From GCA-2697345 sp045565015 (GTDB lineage: Bacteria > Pseudomonadota > Alphaproteobacteria > Rhodobacterales > Rhodobacteraceae), in the NCBI GenBank assembly GCA_045565015.1, contig JBJLGD010000038.1, positions 36,977 to 100,976 of the forward strand: a stretch of DNA of 64,000 nt, in the 5' to 3' direction. The notes under the pieces are model-generated. The model searched no databases and was not told the DNA's origin. It worked only from the letters and a program-made list of their open reading frames with translations. Shown in pieces: positions 9,612-19,188 of the stretch. A program made the translations under genes and the position numbers. Position 1 is the stretch's first letter. Every line of letters starts with the position of its first letter.

Positions 9612-9681
9612 ACCGTTACCTCCGTTTATAATTTAACTTCAAAGTACTTTATATTTGTTTTCACAGCCAAGTACGGCTATC

Positions 9682-9695
9682 ATAGTTTAGACTAT
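9682..9695. promoter_or_regulatory. Candidate LysR operator dyad
   Basis: ATAGT-TTAG-ACTAT is a perfect inverted repeat between the divergent LysR and IOR genes and contains the T-N11-A pattern typical of LysR boxes. A second shorter dyad, AGCC-N6-GGCT, lies at 9665-9678. The placement suits autoregulation plus control of the divergent gene. Confidence 0.4.
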
Positions 9696-9765
9696 CAGAA
9701 TTTATTTGATGTGTCGGGTAGGTTTACCTAAAAATATTATTATAGACAACAGGATTTAATTTTTA

Positions 9766-12700
9766 ATGAGTGATAATTCTTTAACGGATCGTTTTAACCT
9801 CATGAAGACAACCGTACTCCTTAATGGTACGCAGGCGTTGGTTCGATTGTTACTCACACAAAAAGCTCGAGATACCATTAAGGGTTTTAATACGGCTGGT
9901 TTAGTGACTGGTTATAGAGGCTCGCCACTAGGTGCCGTAGATAGCCAGATGGCCAAAGTTCCAAAAGAACTTGAGGAGCATAACATTACCTTTCAACCTG
10001 GTTTAAACGAGGATTTAGCTGCTACGGCCCTCTGGGGAACACAACAAGCAGAATTGAGAGGAGAGGGCCTTTATGACGGAGTCTTTGGTCTTTGGTATGG
10101 GAAGGGTCCTGGAGTAGATCGCTCGGGTGATGTAATGAAACATGCAAATATGGCAGGTTCTTCACGCAAAGGTGGAGTGCTAATGGCTATGGGTGACGAT
10201 CATACAGGGGAAAGCTCCACGGTATTACACCAATCTGACTTTGCAATGATTGATGCAAGTATACCAATTCTATCGCCGGCTGGGGTACAAGAAATCATAG
10301 ATTATGGCCTTTATGGATGGGCATTATCTAGATTTTCTGGTCTTTGGGTTGGCTTGAAAGTTATGAAAGATACTGTTGAAGCTACATCTGTAGTAGATGG
10401 TGACATTAATAGAATGTCTTTTAATGAACCATCATTAAAAATGCCAGAAGGTGGCTTAAATATTAGATTGATAGATGAACCTGTGGATCAAGAAGCGAGG
10501 TTGGTGGAATATAAGATAGATGCAGCTAAAAGTTTTGCGAAAGAAAATAAAATTGATAAATGTATCTGGTCCGGTGGTAAAAGTCCTACGATTGGATTTG
10601 TTGCTGCTGGCAAGAATTGGTTAGATTTGATCCATTCCATGTCGCTTTTAGGGGTAGATGAAGATGAAGCAAATCGATTTGGAGTAAGTTTATATAAAGT
10701 AGGACAGATTTGGCCGCTTGACACAGATTCATTTGATGTTTGGGCAAAAAACCTGGACCTAATTATAGTCATAGAAGAAAAAAGAAAAATTTTAGAAGGA
10801 CAAATAAAGGAAACGATATTCGATAAGCGCGATGGAAAGCGGATTTATGGGGGGAAAAAGAATGGATTGGAATTATTTTCATCAAAGTTTGCCCTAGATC
10901 CAGTCGAAATAGCACAACAAATTGGAGATATTTTAATTGAGGAGGGTTGTGGTTCTGAAAAAATTGTATCGAATTTAAATCTTATCGCTCAGTCGAGGAA
11001 AACCGAAAACACGAGTGAGATTGTTAGTAGAATTCCGTATTTTTGTTCGGGCTGCCCTCATAATACATCCACAAAAATACCCGAAGGTTCCAGGGCTTAT
11101 GCTGGTATAGGTTGCCACTATATGGCTCAATGGATGGATAGAGATACTTTAGGTTATACTCATATGGGTGGCGAGGGTGCTAATTGGATCGGGGAAGCGC
11201 CATTTTCAAAAAGAAATCACGTATTTCAGAACATAGGTGACGGTACTTATAATCACTCTGGGATACAGGCTATTAGAGCGGCTGTAGCAGCAAATGTAAA
11301 TGTAACCTATAAAATTCTTTTTAACGATGCAGTTGCAATGACTGGTGGCCAAAGTAACGACGGTAATCTTGACTCGACCAGAATTGTTGATGAGTTGACA
11401 GCTTTTGGTATTAAAAAAATTGTGGTTGTTTATGACGAAAAAGAGGATATCAAGAGTAGTGATTTTGGAGCTGATATAGAACTGTTCGAACGCGCTGAAC
11501 TAGACAGGGTTCAACGAACTTTACGAGATGTTATTGGTGTTTCAGCGATAGTTTATGTGCAGACTTGCGCGGCTGAAAAACGACGAAGACGGAAGCGTGG
11601 GGATTTTCCAGATCCAGATAAAAGAGTTTTCATAAACACTGATGTATGTGAGGGTTGCGGAGACTGTGGGGTACAATCGAACTGCGTATCGATTGTACCG
11701 GTTCAGACTGAATTTGGGCGTAAGCGTGCGATTGATCAATCATCGTGCAACAAAGACTTTAGTTGTGTGAAGGGTTTTTGTCCATCGTTTGTTACTGTAA
11801 CCGGCGCAAAAGTGAAGTCCCAGGTGACAGCTGAAACAGCTTTACCTGACTTACCTTCACCCACAATCCCATTAATAAATGGCACTCATAACATAATAAT
11901 TACAGGAGTTGGTGGAACTGGAGTTGTGACGATAGGGGCTATTTTGGCTATGGCAGCTCATTTAGACAATAAGGGTGCTGGTATGATAGAAATGGCTGGA
12001 CTTGCTCAAAAGGGTGGTGCTGTTCATATTCATTGTCGTCTGGCAAATAAACCGGACGATATAAGTGCTATAAGAATAGCAACAGGCGAAGCTGATACAG
12101 TAATCGGTGGAGATTTAGTTGTGACTGCAGGCTTTAAAACACTCTCTCTTATGAAGGAAGGTAGAAGTAGGGCAGTAGTTAATAGCCACAATATTATAAC
12201 TGGAGAATTTACACGGGATACTGATTTTGTAGTTCCAAATGATAGATTGATTTTATCTTTGGAGGCCCGCTTAAAAAATATGGTAAATTTCTTGGATTCC
12301 ACCAAGTTATCTAAGTCTATTTTAGGAGACTCTATTTTCTCTAATATGGTTATTTTTGGGGCGGCGTGGCAGTCTGGGATGATCCCTTTATCCCATGAAT
12401 CGATTGTAAAATCAATTGAACTTAATGGTGCTGCAGTGAACTTAAATTTGAAAGCGTTTGAAGTTGGTCGATGGGCGGTAGTTTTTCCTGATGACGTAGA
12501 AAAAAGACTTAATGCGGCTGTGATAGAGTTACCTCATACTCTGAAAGAAAAAATATTGTTCAGGTCTGAGCATCTTAGACACTATCAATCAAAATCCCTT
12601 GCTAATAAATACACTAAATTCGTTAAAAAATTTAAAGATACAGAAATAGGAGAGTCTGTGGCAGAGGGTTATCATAAAGTTCTTTCTTATAAAGATGAGT

Positions 12701-13209
12701 ATGAAGTCGCTAGATTACATAGAGCCACTGCTATAAAATTGAAAAATGAATTCGATGGGAATGTTAAAATCAGATATCATTTATCACCACCACTTATCTC
12801 CCGCATTGGCAGCGATGGTCGTCCCCAGAAAAAAGAATTTGGGAGTTTTATAGAAAATATTTTTGTTCTACTTTCAAAATTTAAATTTTTACGAGGCAGT
12901 ATCTTTGACCCCTTCGGCTATTCAGCTGAACGCAAAATGGAGAGGTCATTAATACATTTGTATGAAAAGGATATGGAGGGTCTGCTAGAAAAGAAATTAT
13001 TGAATACAGAATCTGCTGTTTCTTTGGCTAAGCTACCAATGCAGATAAGGGGTTTTGGGCCCGTTAAAAAAACTAACTACGACTTAGCTATGATCAGACG
13101 TAAAGAACTATTGAAAGTATTAGAGGAAGAATATCTTAACTGTCTGCCAACAGAGACAGTTGATAGTACTTCGAAATATAATACAGGACGAAGCTTAGAC
13201 CACGGCTAA
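9766..13209 (+). CDS. Indolepyruvate ferredoxin oxidoreductase family, fused single chain
   Basis: Fused alpha-beta form (1147 residues) of 2-ketoacid:ferredoxin oxidoreductases, which oxidatively decarboxylate aryl or branched-chain 2-ketoacids to acyl-CoA with reduction of ferredoxin. The order is N-terminal pyrimidine-binding part, TPP domain with CSGCPHNTS near residue 427, ferredoxin-like Cys cluster (CEGCGDCGVQSNC) near 630, and gamma-type domain from about 714 (GVGGTGVVTIGA, GLAQKGGAV). The C-terminal 250 residues are the DUF-type extension common in proteobacterial versions. An ATG preceded by AGGA sets the start. It is divergent from a LysR gene. Confidence 0.93.
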   Translation: MSDNSLTDRFNLMKTTVLLNGTQALVRLLLTQKARDTIKGFNTAGLVTGYRGSPLGAVDSQMAKVPKELEEHNITFQPGLNEDLAATALWGTQQAELRGEGLYDGVFGLWYGKGPGVDRSGDVMKHANMAGSSRKGGVLMAMGDDHTGESSTVLHQSDFAMIDASIPILSPAGVQEIIDYGLYGWALSRFSGLWVGLKVMKDTVEATSVVDGDINRMSFNEPSLKMPEGGLNIRLIDEPVDQEARLVEYKIDAAKSFAKENKIDKCIWSGGKSPTIGFVAAGKNWLDLIHSMSLLGVDEDEANRFGVSLYKVGQIWPLDTDSFDVWAKNLDLIIVIEEKRKILEGQIKETIFDKRDGKRIYGGKKNGLELFSSKFALDPVEIAQQIGDILIEEGCGSEKIVSNLNLIAQSRKTENTSEIVSRIPYFCSGCPHNTSTKIPEGSRAYAGIGCHYMAQWMDRDTLGYTHMGGEGANWIGEAPFSKRNHVFQNIGDGTYNHSGIQAIRAAVAANVNVTYKILFNDAVAMTGGQSNDGNLDSTRIVDELTAFGIKKIVVVYDEKEDIKSSDFGADIELFERAELDRVQRTLRDVIGVSAIVYVQTCAAEKRRRRKRGDFPDPDKRVFINTDVCEGCGDCGVQSNCVSIVPVQTEFGRKRAIDQSSCNKDFSCVKGFCPSFVTVTGAKVKSQVTAETALPDLPSPTIPLINGTHNIIITGVGGTGVVTIGAILAMAAHLDNKGAGMIEMAGLAQKGGAVHIHCRLANKPDDISAIRIATGEADTVIGGDLVVTAGFKTLSLMKEGRSRAVVNSHNIITGEFTRDTDFVVPNDRLILSLEARLKNMVNFLDSTKLSKSILGDSIFSNMVIFGAAWQSGMIPLSHESIVKSIELNGAAVNLNLKAFEVGRWAVVFPDDVEKRLNAAVIELPHTLKEKILFRSEHLRHYQSKSLANKYTKFVKKFKDTEIGESVAEGYHKVLSYKDEYEVARLHRATAIKLKNEFDGNVKIRYHLSPPLISRIGSDGRPQKKEFGSFIENIFVLLSKFKFLRGSIFDPFGYSAERKMERSLIHLYEKDMEGLLEKKLLNTESAVSLAKLPMQIRGFGPVKKTNYDLAMIRRKELLKVLEEEYLNCLPTETVDSTSKYNTGRSLDHG

Positions 13210-13224
13210 CGAAATTATTTTGAT

Positions 13225-13252
13225 AAATTGAAACAGCTCAATTTTCATTTTT
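13225..13252 (+). terminator. Weak intrinsic terminator after the IOR gene
   Basis: AAATTGA (13225-13231) and TCAATTT (13238-13244) form a 7-bp stem with a 6-base loop, followed by TCATTTTT. It sits between the convergent IOR and tusA-like genes. The low-GC stem makes this tentative. Confidence 0.4.
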
Positions 13253-13481
13253 AGCCTTTGATTATAAAATAAATTTGATTTTGGTTGTTAATAGTCGTTT
13301 CTATAATCTTATTATTCGTCTCATTGCAATAATAAGGAACATCAATAATTCCAGCTGGATCGTCAACATGGAGCTTAAGTATATCTCCAGTTTTCATTTC
13401 CTTTAAAGCTTTCCTAGCTTTTAATACAGGTAAGGGACATAGTAAGCCATCAGTATTTAGTTCTCGATCCCAATGTTTCAT
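13251..13481 (-). CDS. TusA-like sulfurtransferase
   Basis: 76 residues of the SirA/TusA fold. The signature CPLPVLKARKAL is at residues 16-27, with the sulfur-accepting Cys16 preceded by NTDGLL. TusA proteins carry persulfide sulfur to tRNA thiolation or molybdopterin pathways. Here the neighbours are an RHH regulator and fumC, so the specific pathway is not shown. ATG start at the usual position before the first beta strand. Confidence 0.88.
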   Translation of the reverse strand: MKHWDRELNTDGLLCPLPVLKARKALKEMKTGDILKLHVDDPAGIIDVPYYCNETNNKIIETTINNQNQIYFIIKG

Positions 13482-13509
13482 ATCTAGTTATCTTTTCTAA
13501 AAATGACTG

Positions 13510-13737
13510 TTATGTGTTTTCCGCTATTTTATAATAGTCGAGAACAAATAACCTTATTGCCGAGGCTAATCCACAGTTTGTACCTCTATCTTCGTCTATC
13601 TCAGATATTAATAGATTCACACCCTTACATTGTTTATTAGCTATTTCAGTTAAAGAGTCCCAAAATGGGTCTTCTAAACTAACTGAGGTGCTGTGCTTTT
13701 TTAACCTTATTGAACGCTTCTTGGGTTTGGTCAACAT
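13510..13737 (-). CDS. Ribbon-helix-helix domain protein
   Basis: 75 residues resembling the RHH_4 type common in alphaproteobacteria. There is a basic N-terminal strand (PKKRSIRLKKHSTSVSLEDPF), then two helices containing FWDSLTEIA and the NCGLASAIRLFVLDYY tail. It may be a DNA-binding regulator. It lies just downstream of fumC on the same strand, an arrangement I associate with this group. No target can be inferred. Confidence 0.7.
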   Translation of the reverse strand: MLTKPKKRSIRLKKHSTSVSLEDPFWDSLTEIANKQCKGVNLLISEIDEDRGTNCGLASAIRLFVLDYYKIAENT

Positions 13738-13783
13738 TTATATAATACTTACTATTATGATATTATTATCGAATTTAAAGAAC

Positions 13784-15175
13784 TTATTTTGGTCCTATCA
13801 TGTCTTCAGGTACTACCATTTTATCAAAATCTTCATCAGTCACAAACCCAAGATTTACGGCTTCCTCGCGAAGCGTTGTTTTATTCTTATGAGCCTCTTT
13901 TGCAACCTGTGTAGCTTTATCGTAACCTATATATGGGGCCAGCGCCGTAACCAGCATAAGACTTTCTTGCATCAGTGCTCTGATACGTTCCTCATTGGCT
14001 TTTATTCCTATCACACAATTATCTGTAAAGGCTGCCGACGCATCTCCTAATAATTTAATTGACTGAAGCAGATTATATACCATCATTGGTTTATAGACGT
14101 TTAGTTCAAAATGACCCTGTGAGCCTGCAAATCCAATCGCAGCATCATTTCCAAAGATATGTGCACAGACTTGTGTTATTGATTCACACTGTGTTGGATT
14201 TACCTTGCCTGGCATGATGGAAGAGCCAGGCTCATTTTCCGGTAAAATTAATTCGCCTAAACCGCTTCGAGGGCCCGAACCTAAAAACCTGATATCGTTT
14301 GCAATTTTGAAAATGCTAGCTGCTATGGTTTTTATTGCTCCTGACATTTCTATTATTCCATCATGAGCTGCAAGCGCTTCAAATTTGTTTGGTGCTGGTC
14401 TGAAAGGAATTTTAGTAATTTTTGAAATTTGTTCCGATACGTCTTTATCCCATCCTTTTTCTGTATTTAATCCAGTACCTACAGCTGTACCACCTTGCGC
14501 TAATTCCAAAATACTTCCTAATGCTCTGTCTATCCTATTTATTCCATTTTCAACTTGTTGAGTATAGCCTGAGAACTCCTGGGATAATGTAAGTGGTGTT
14601 GCGTCCATGGTATGGGTTCGGCCAATTTTGATGATACCTAAAAACTCATCTTCTTTAAGTTTTAAAGCCTCTTTTAAACGCTTAAGTTTTGGTAGCAGTG
14701 TGTTTATAACCTCCATAGCAGTTGCAACATGCATCGCTGTAGGGAAAGTGTCATTCGAAGATTGACCCATGTTACAGTGGTCATTTGGGTGAATAGGGTC
14801 TTTCGACCCAACCCTTCCGCCTAAGAGTTCTATTGCTCTATTAGCTATCACTTCATTAACATTCATATTGGATTGTGTGCCAGACCCGGTTTGCCAGACA
14901 ACCAAGGGAAAGTTATCATTTAGTTTGCCGTCTATAACCTCATCAGCCGCCGTTATAATTGCATTTGCATACTGGTTCTTCAACTTACCAGACTTTTTAT
15001 TGGAGATTGCGCATGCCTTCTTAATTATACCTAACGCCTTAATTATTTCTAATGGCTGTTTCTCCCAACCTATCGGAAAATTTACTAGCGAACGCTGAGT
15101 TTGAGCTCCCCAGTATTTTTCTAAAGGTACCTCTATTTGACCAAAACTGTCTGTTTCAGTACGAACTTCTGCCAT
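13784..15175 (-). CDS. fumC: Class II fumarate hydratase
   Basis: Iron-independent fumarase of the TCA cycle converting fumarate and malate, a cytosolic homotetramer. The 463 residues match family size. The superfamily signature GSSIMPGKVNP and the upstream segments GSGTQSNMNVNEV and GRTHTMDATPLTLSQE are all intact. The ATG is preceded by GGGGAA. The RHH gene follows on the same strand and sspB precedes it. Confidence 0.97.
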   Translation of the reverse strand: MAEVRTETDSFGQIEVPLEKYWGAQTQRSLVNFPIGWEKQPLEIIKALGIIKKACAISNKKSGKLKNQYANAIITAADEVIDGKLNDNFPLVVWQTGSGTQSNMNVNEVIANRAIELLGGRVGSKDPIHPNDHCNMGQSSNDTFPTAMHVATAMEVINTLLPKLKRLKEALKLKEDEFLGIIKIGRTHTMDATPLTLSQEFSGYTQQVENGINRIDRALGSILELAQGGTAVGTGLNTEKGWDKDVSEQISKITKIPFRPAPNKFEALAAHDGIIEMSGAIKTIAASIFKIANDIRFLGSGPRSGLGELILPENEPGSSIMPGKVNPTQCESITQVCAHIFGNDAAIGFAGSQGHFELNVYKPMMVYNLLQSIKLLGDASAAFTDNCVIGIKANEERIRALMQESLMLVTALAPYIGYDKATQVAKEAHKNKTTLREEAVNLGFVTDEDFDKMVVPEDMIGPK

Positions 15176-15244
15176 TTGTATTCCCCACTAAAAAAATATC
15201 TTATACCGTATATTCTTATTATATTTCCTAATTAGTTTGTTATC

Positions 15245-15697
15245 TTATGTACGAAAACTATCCAAATTTATGACTTTTGAATTACTTGAATCTGACTGAC
15301 TTTTTTCTTTAGATTCCGTTTTAACTTCGTGGTTAGCTGTATTTTTATTCGTCTCAAATTTTAATCCAAACTCAACTGATGGATCAACAAAACTTATAAT
15401 AGACTCAAAATATATTGTTAGGCTTTCAGGACTATCTCCAAAATTAAGAGTTATTTCAAAATATTCCTTATAAACTTTTAGTCCTTCAAACCAATTCTGA
15501 ACTATTATAGTCATTTCTTCAGGGTATTTTTCTAATAACCAATCACTAACTTTTGTACCTGGGAATTTTGGATTATAGGTTATAAAAAAATGATGATTGC
15601 CTGGAAGGCCATTCTTTTCTACATTTGACATAGTATCAGAGATTAAACCTCTCATCGCTATCTCCATTTTTCGTGTATAATCAATACTATCTGTCAT
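15245..15697 (-). CDS. sspB: SspB-like ClpXP adaptor (alpha type)
   Basis: 150 residues matching the alphaproteobacterial SspB-like family. The folded domain (GLPGNHHFFITYNPKFPG, MTIIVQNWFEGLKV, FGDSPESLTIYF) delivers ssrA-tagged proteins to ClpXP. A variable acidic/Ser tail ends in a short conserved hydrophobic piece (VINLDSFR) that in SspB proteins docks onto ClpX (family knowledge). It lies between mnmA and fumC. Confidence 0.88.
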   Translation of the reverse strand: MTDSIDYTRKMEIAMRGLISDTMSNVEKNGLPGNHHFFITYNPKFPGTKVSDWLLEKYPEEMTIIVQNWFEGLKVYKEYFEITLNFGDSPESLTIYFESIISFVDPSVEFGLKFETNKNTANHEVKTESKEKSQSDSSNSKVINLDSFRT

Positions 15698-15735
15698 TTT
15701 GACCTTATTAGTTATTTATGAATTGTTAGTAATTC

Positions 15736-16875
15736 CTAATTTATCCATCCACCACCAAAAACTCTAGTATTATTTTTATCATAAAAAACACAAGCTTGAC
15801 CTTTAGATACTCCTTCTTCAGTTATTTCTAACTCTATAAGAGCTTCTGTATTGGAGATAGGTTTGACTCTGGCTTTTTGATATTCCTGAGTTGATCTTAT
15901 TTTAACGCGTAATGACCAATATTCCTGACTTTTGAATGGTTTCCTGCCTAGCCAGTTTATCTCTTTTGCATAAAAACTTTTTACGGACAGAGCTTGGCGT
16001 GGTCCAACAATTACTTGTCTCTTGTTAACGTCCAACTTCAGGACATAAAGGGGATTTTTTTCACCACCTATCCCTAAACCTTTCCTTTGTCCGACTGTAT
16101 AATTTATTATACCAGAATGAAGGCCCATCACTACTCCAGTTTCGGAAACTATTTCTCCTGGTTCAGAAGCACCTGGTCGTAACTTTTCTATTACAGCAGA
16201 ATAGTTCCCATTTGGAACAAAACAAATATCCTGACTATCTGGTTTATTAGCTATATCTAAACCATATTTTCTAGCGAGCGCTCTTGTCTCAGTTTTGGAC
16301 TGCAATTGTCCAAGTGGGAATCTTAGATAATCTAATTGTTGCTGGGTAGTTGAGAATAGAAAGTAGCTTTGATCTTTTTGAAGATCTATCGCTGTGTGTA
16401 ATTCTGCACCTTTAGGCCCAATTTTTCTCTGAATATAATGCCCAGTAGCCATGCAGTCAGCCTCAAGATCTTTGGCAGTTTCAAGTAGGTCTTTAAATTT
16501 TACTCTCTCGTTGCATCTTATACAGGGTATCGGTGTTGCACCTGCTAAATAACTATCAGCAAATTCATCGATCACAGCACTTTTAAAAGAATTTTCATAA
16601 TCTAACACATAATGCGGAAAGTTCATCATATTTGCTACACGTCTGGCATCCTGTATATCCTGACCAGCGCAACAAGCACCTTTTTTAGCTAATGCCTGTC
16701 CATGATCATATAATTGTAGTGTGATCCCGATTACCTTATACCCCTGCTCTGAGAGAGAAGCAGCTACAACTGAGCTATCTACGCCACCAGACATTGCAAC
16801 TACAACCGTTGTTTCAGCTGGAGGTTTCTCAAAACCTAAGGAGTTCAATTTTTTATTTGAAATATCAAAAGCCAT
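15736..16875 (-). CDS. mnmA: tRNA-specific 2-thiouridylase MnmA
   Basis: Thiolates U34 of tRNA(Lys/Glu/Gln) using ATP and persulfide sulfur. The PP-loop is AMSGGVDSSV at residues 28-37. The two catalytic cysteines are in IPCIRCNERVKF and the later DSQDICFV. The C-terminal beta-barrel follows TVGQRKGLGIGG. Its 379 residues are a normal length. It is divergent from ligA across 185 bases. Sulfur may come through TusA-like proteins such as the one at 13.3 kb, which is not proven. Confidence 0.96.
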   Translation of the reverse strand: MAFDISNKKLNSLGFEKPPAETTVVVAMSGGVDSSVVAASLSEQGYKVIGITLQLYDHGQALAKKGACCAGQDIQDARRVANMMNFPHYVLDYENSFKSAVIDEFADSYLAGATPIPCIRCNERVKFKDLLETAKDLEADCMATGHYIQRKIGPKGAELHTAIDLQKDQSYFLFSTTQQQLDYLRFPLGQLQSKTETRALARKYGLDIANKPDSQDICFVPNGNYSAVIEKLRPGASEPGEIVSETGVVMGLHSGIINYTVGQRKGLGIGGEKNPLYVLKLDVNKRQVIVGPRQALSVKSFYAKEINWLGRKPFKSQEYWSLRVKIRSTQEYQKARVKPISNTEALIELEITEEGVSKGQACVFYDKNNTRVFGGGWIN

Positions 16876-17009
16876 TTACAACTCAAAGAATGTTAATATG
16901 ATTTATCCTAAATCTTTTATCTAGTGCTTTGAAGTACTTTGCACCATTTGTATACCCTTTTACTGGTGGAAAATACAAAATTTTTAGTGTATTTTTTGTT
17001 AGTAAGCAA

Positions 17010-17027
17010 AATCAAAATATTTTGATT
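17010..17027. promoter_or_regulatory. 18-bp perfect palindrome upstream of ligA
   Basis: AATCAAAATATTTTGATT is fully self-complementary and ends 34 bases before the ligA start in the mnmA-ligA divergent gap. It could be an operator, but A+T-rich DNA produces such sites by chance. Confidence 0.3.
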
Positions 17028-17061
17028 GGTTAAATGATTCTGTAAAAAGAGGTAAACAGAT

Positions 17062-19182
17062 ATGCAAAAATCGGTTGAGAGTCTTTTAGAAAGGAAGGCT
17101 TTAGATGAACTGAAATTGCTGTCTAAACTAATAAAAAAAGCAAATAGAGAATATTATACTAACGACGCTCCAAAAATTTCTGATGCTAAATATGATGAAT
17201 TAAAAAAGCGCAATTCAGAGCTTGAAAACTTATTTCCTCATTTAAAACTCAAACATAGTGTTAGTAACGATGTTGGAGGACCATTATTGAGTGGATTTTC
17301 AAAAATAACTCATAAGGTACCTATGTTATCACTTGGAAATGCATTCAGTGAAAAAGATATTAATGATTTTGATGAACGGACTCGTAAGTTTCTAAGCTTA
17401 GATCAAAATGAAACGGTTCTTTATGCGGCAGAACCTAAGATAGATGGGCTATCACTTTCGTTAATGTATGAAAATGGTGAGTTAGTTTATGGTGCAACGA
17501 GAGGTGATGGTGAAGTTGGTGAAAATGTTACTAATAATGCCCACGTAATCCCAAGTATACCCCAGTTTCTTGAGGGTGCTCCTGAGACCTTAGAAGTCAG
17601 AGGAGAAATATATATGGATCACTCTGACTTCGGAATACTCAATGAATTACAGCGGGAAAGTGGTTTAAAGGTCTTCTCAAACCCACGGAATGCAGCGGCA
17701 GGGTCACTCCGACAGTTGGATCCTAGTATTACTAAAGAACGACCCCTAAAATTTATGGCATATGCCTGGGGATTATCAAGTACTCCTCTTGGGGCCTCAC
17801 ACTATGATTCAGTTAAGTTTCTCGAACGGTTAGGTTTTGAGGTTAACCCCTTAACAAAAGTTTGTCATACCGTTGAACAGCTCATAGGCCATTATAAAAA
17901 CATTGAACGCTCGAGGAGTTCATTGGGCTACGATATAGATGGGGTAGTCTACAAAATTAATGATTTAAAATATCAAGAGAGATTAGGATTTAGATCTACT
18001 ACACCAAGGTGGGCTATAGCGCATAAATTTGCAGCCGAGCTAGCTTGGACAAAACTTCAAGCAATCGAAATTCAAGTTGGAAGAACTGGGGCAATGTCTC
18101 CTGTTGCTAGACTATCGCCTGTAACAGTTGGAGGCGTTGTTGTTTCAAATGCCACCTTACATAACGAGGATTACATTTCTGGTTTAGACTCAAAAGGTAA
18201 AAATTTGAGGAGTGGTGGCGATATCAGGATCGGTGATTTGGTACAAGTCTATCGAGCAGGTGATGTAATCCCAAAAATAGCAGAGATAGATGTATCTAAC
18301 CGTAAAAAAGGCTCGTTACCATATATTTTCCCCCTAAAATGTCCTTCATGTGGATCTATAACTAAAAGAGAAGTGGGTGATGCTGTAAGGCGGTGCAACG
18401 AATTTTTGACGTGCCCTGCTCAAAAAATTGAAAGACTAAAACATTTTGTGGGTAGGGCCACATTTGATATTGATGGTTTAGGTGCAAAGCAGGTAGAAAT
18501 GTTCTTTAATGATGAGGAGCTTCAAATAAAAGAACCAGCTGATATTTTTACACTTCAGGAACGAGACAAGCTAAATATTACAAAGTTAAGAGATAGAAAT
18601 GGATGGGGTAAAAAATCGGCCGAAAACCTTTTTACAGCAATTGAAGAAAAGCGTGAAATTAGTTTGCAAAAGTTTATTTTTGCTATGGGTATTCGCCATA
18701 TAGGGGAACAAGTATCAGGACTTTTGGCAAAACACTACTTAAGCTGGAACGAGTTTATCGAAGTTGTTAAAGATGCTGCTGACGGGAAGATAACTGCTTT
18801 AGAAAGTTTAACTCAAATTGACGGGATTGGAGAGGTGATGGTTCAGTCTCTGGTATCAACACTTTGCCATCCTAAACAATTGCAAGAAATAGAAAACGTA
18901 GTTTCAAAGCTTTCGATTAAAAGTGTAGAACTTCAAACTTACTTCAATTCAAAAATTGATGGTAAGTCATTAGTTTTTACTGGAACACTTGAGAATATGA
19001 GCAGAGCAGAGGCGAAAGCGTGTGCTGAAAAATTAGGGGCGAAGGTATTGGGTGCTGTATCCTCAACAACTGATATTTTGGTTGCGGGTATTGGTTCTGG
19101 GTCGAAAGTGAGAAAGGCAGAAAAACTTGGGATAGAAATCATTGATGAAAATAAATGGCAAACGTTAATCTCAATAAAGTAG
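17062..19182 (+). CDS. ligA: NAD-dependent DNA ligase
   Basis: Essential nick-sealing ligase using NAD. The adenylation motif EPKIDGLSL has Lys126. The order is Ia domain, adenylation, OB fold (LARLSPVTVGGV and on), C4 zinc finger (CPSCGS, RCNEFLTC) near residues 430-450, helix-hairpin-helix region, and C-terminal BRCT (FTGTLENMSRAEA). The 706 residues are a normal length. An ATG with AGAGG upstream sets the start. recG follows after 6 bases on the same strand, so they are probably co-transcribed. Confidence 0.97.
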   Translation: MQKSVESLLERKALDELKLLSKLIKKANREYYTNDAPKISDAKYDELKKRNSELENLFPHLKLKHSVSNDVGGPLLSGFSKITHKVPMLSLGNAFSEKDINDFDERTRKFLSLDQNETVLYAAEPKIDGLSLSLMYENGELVYGATRGDGEVGENVTNNAHVIPSIPQFLEGAPETLEVRGEIYMDHSDFGILNELQRESGLKVFSNPRNAAAGSLRQLDPSITKERPLKFMAYAWGLSSTPLGASHYDSVKFLERLGFEVNPLTKVCHTVEQLIGHYKNIERSRSSLGYDIDGVVYKINDLKYQERLGFRSTTPRWAIAHKFAAELAWTKLQAIEIQVGRTGAMSPVARLSPVTVGGVVVSNATLHNEDYISGLDSKGKNLRSGGDIRIGDLVQVYRAGDVIPKIAEIDVSNRKKGSLPYIFPLKCPSCGSITKREVGDAVRRCNEFLTCPAQKIERLKHFVGRATFDIDGLGAKQVEMFFNDEELQIKEPADIFTLQERDKLNITKLRDRNGWGKKSAENLFTAIEEKREISLQKFIFAMGIRHIGEQVSGLLAKHYLSWNEFIEVVKDAADGKITALESLTQIDGIGEVMVQSLVSTLCHPKQLQEIENVVSKLSIKSVELQTYFNSKIDGKSLVFTGTLENMSRAEAKACAEKLGAKVLGAVSSTTDILVAGIGSGSKVRKAEKLGIEIIDENKWQTLISIK

Positions 19183-19188
19183 AATTAG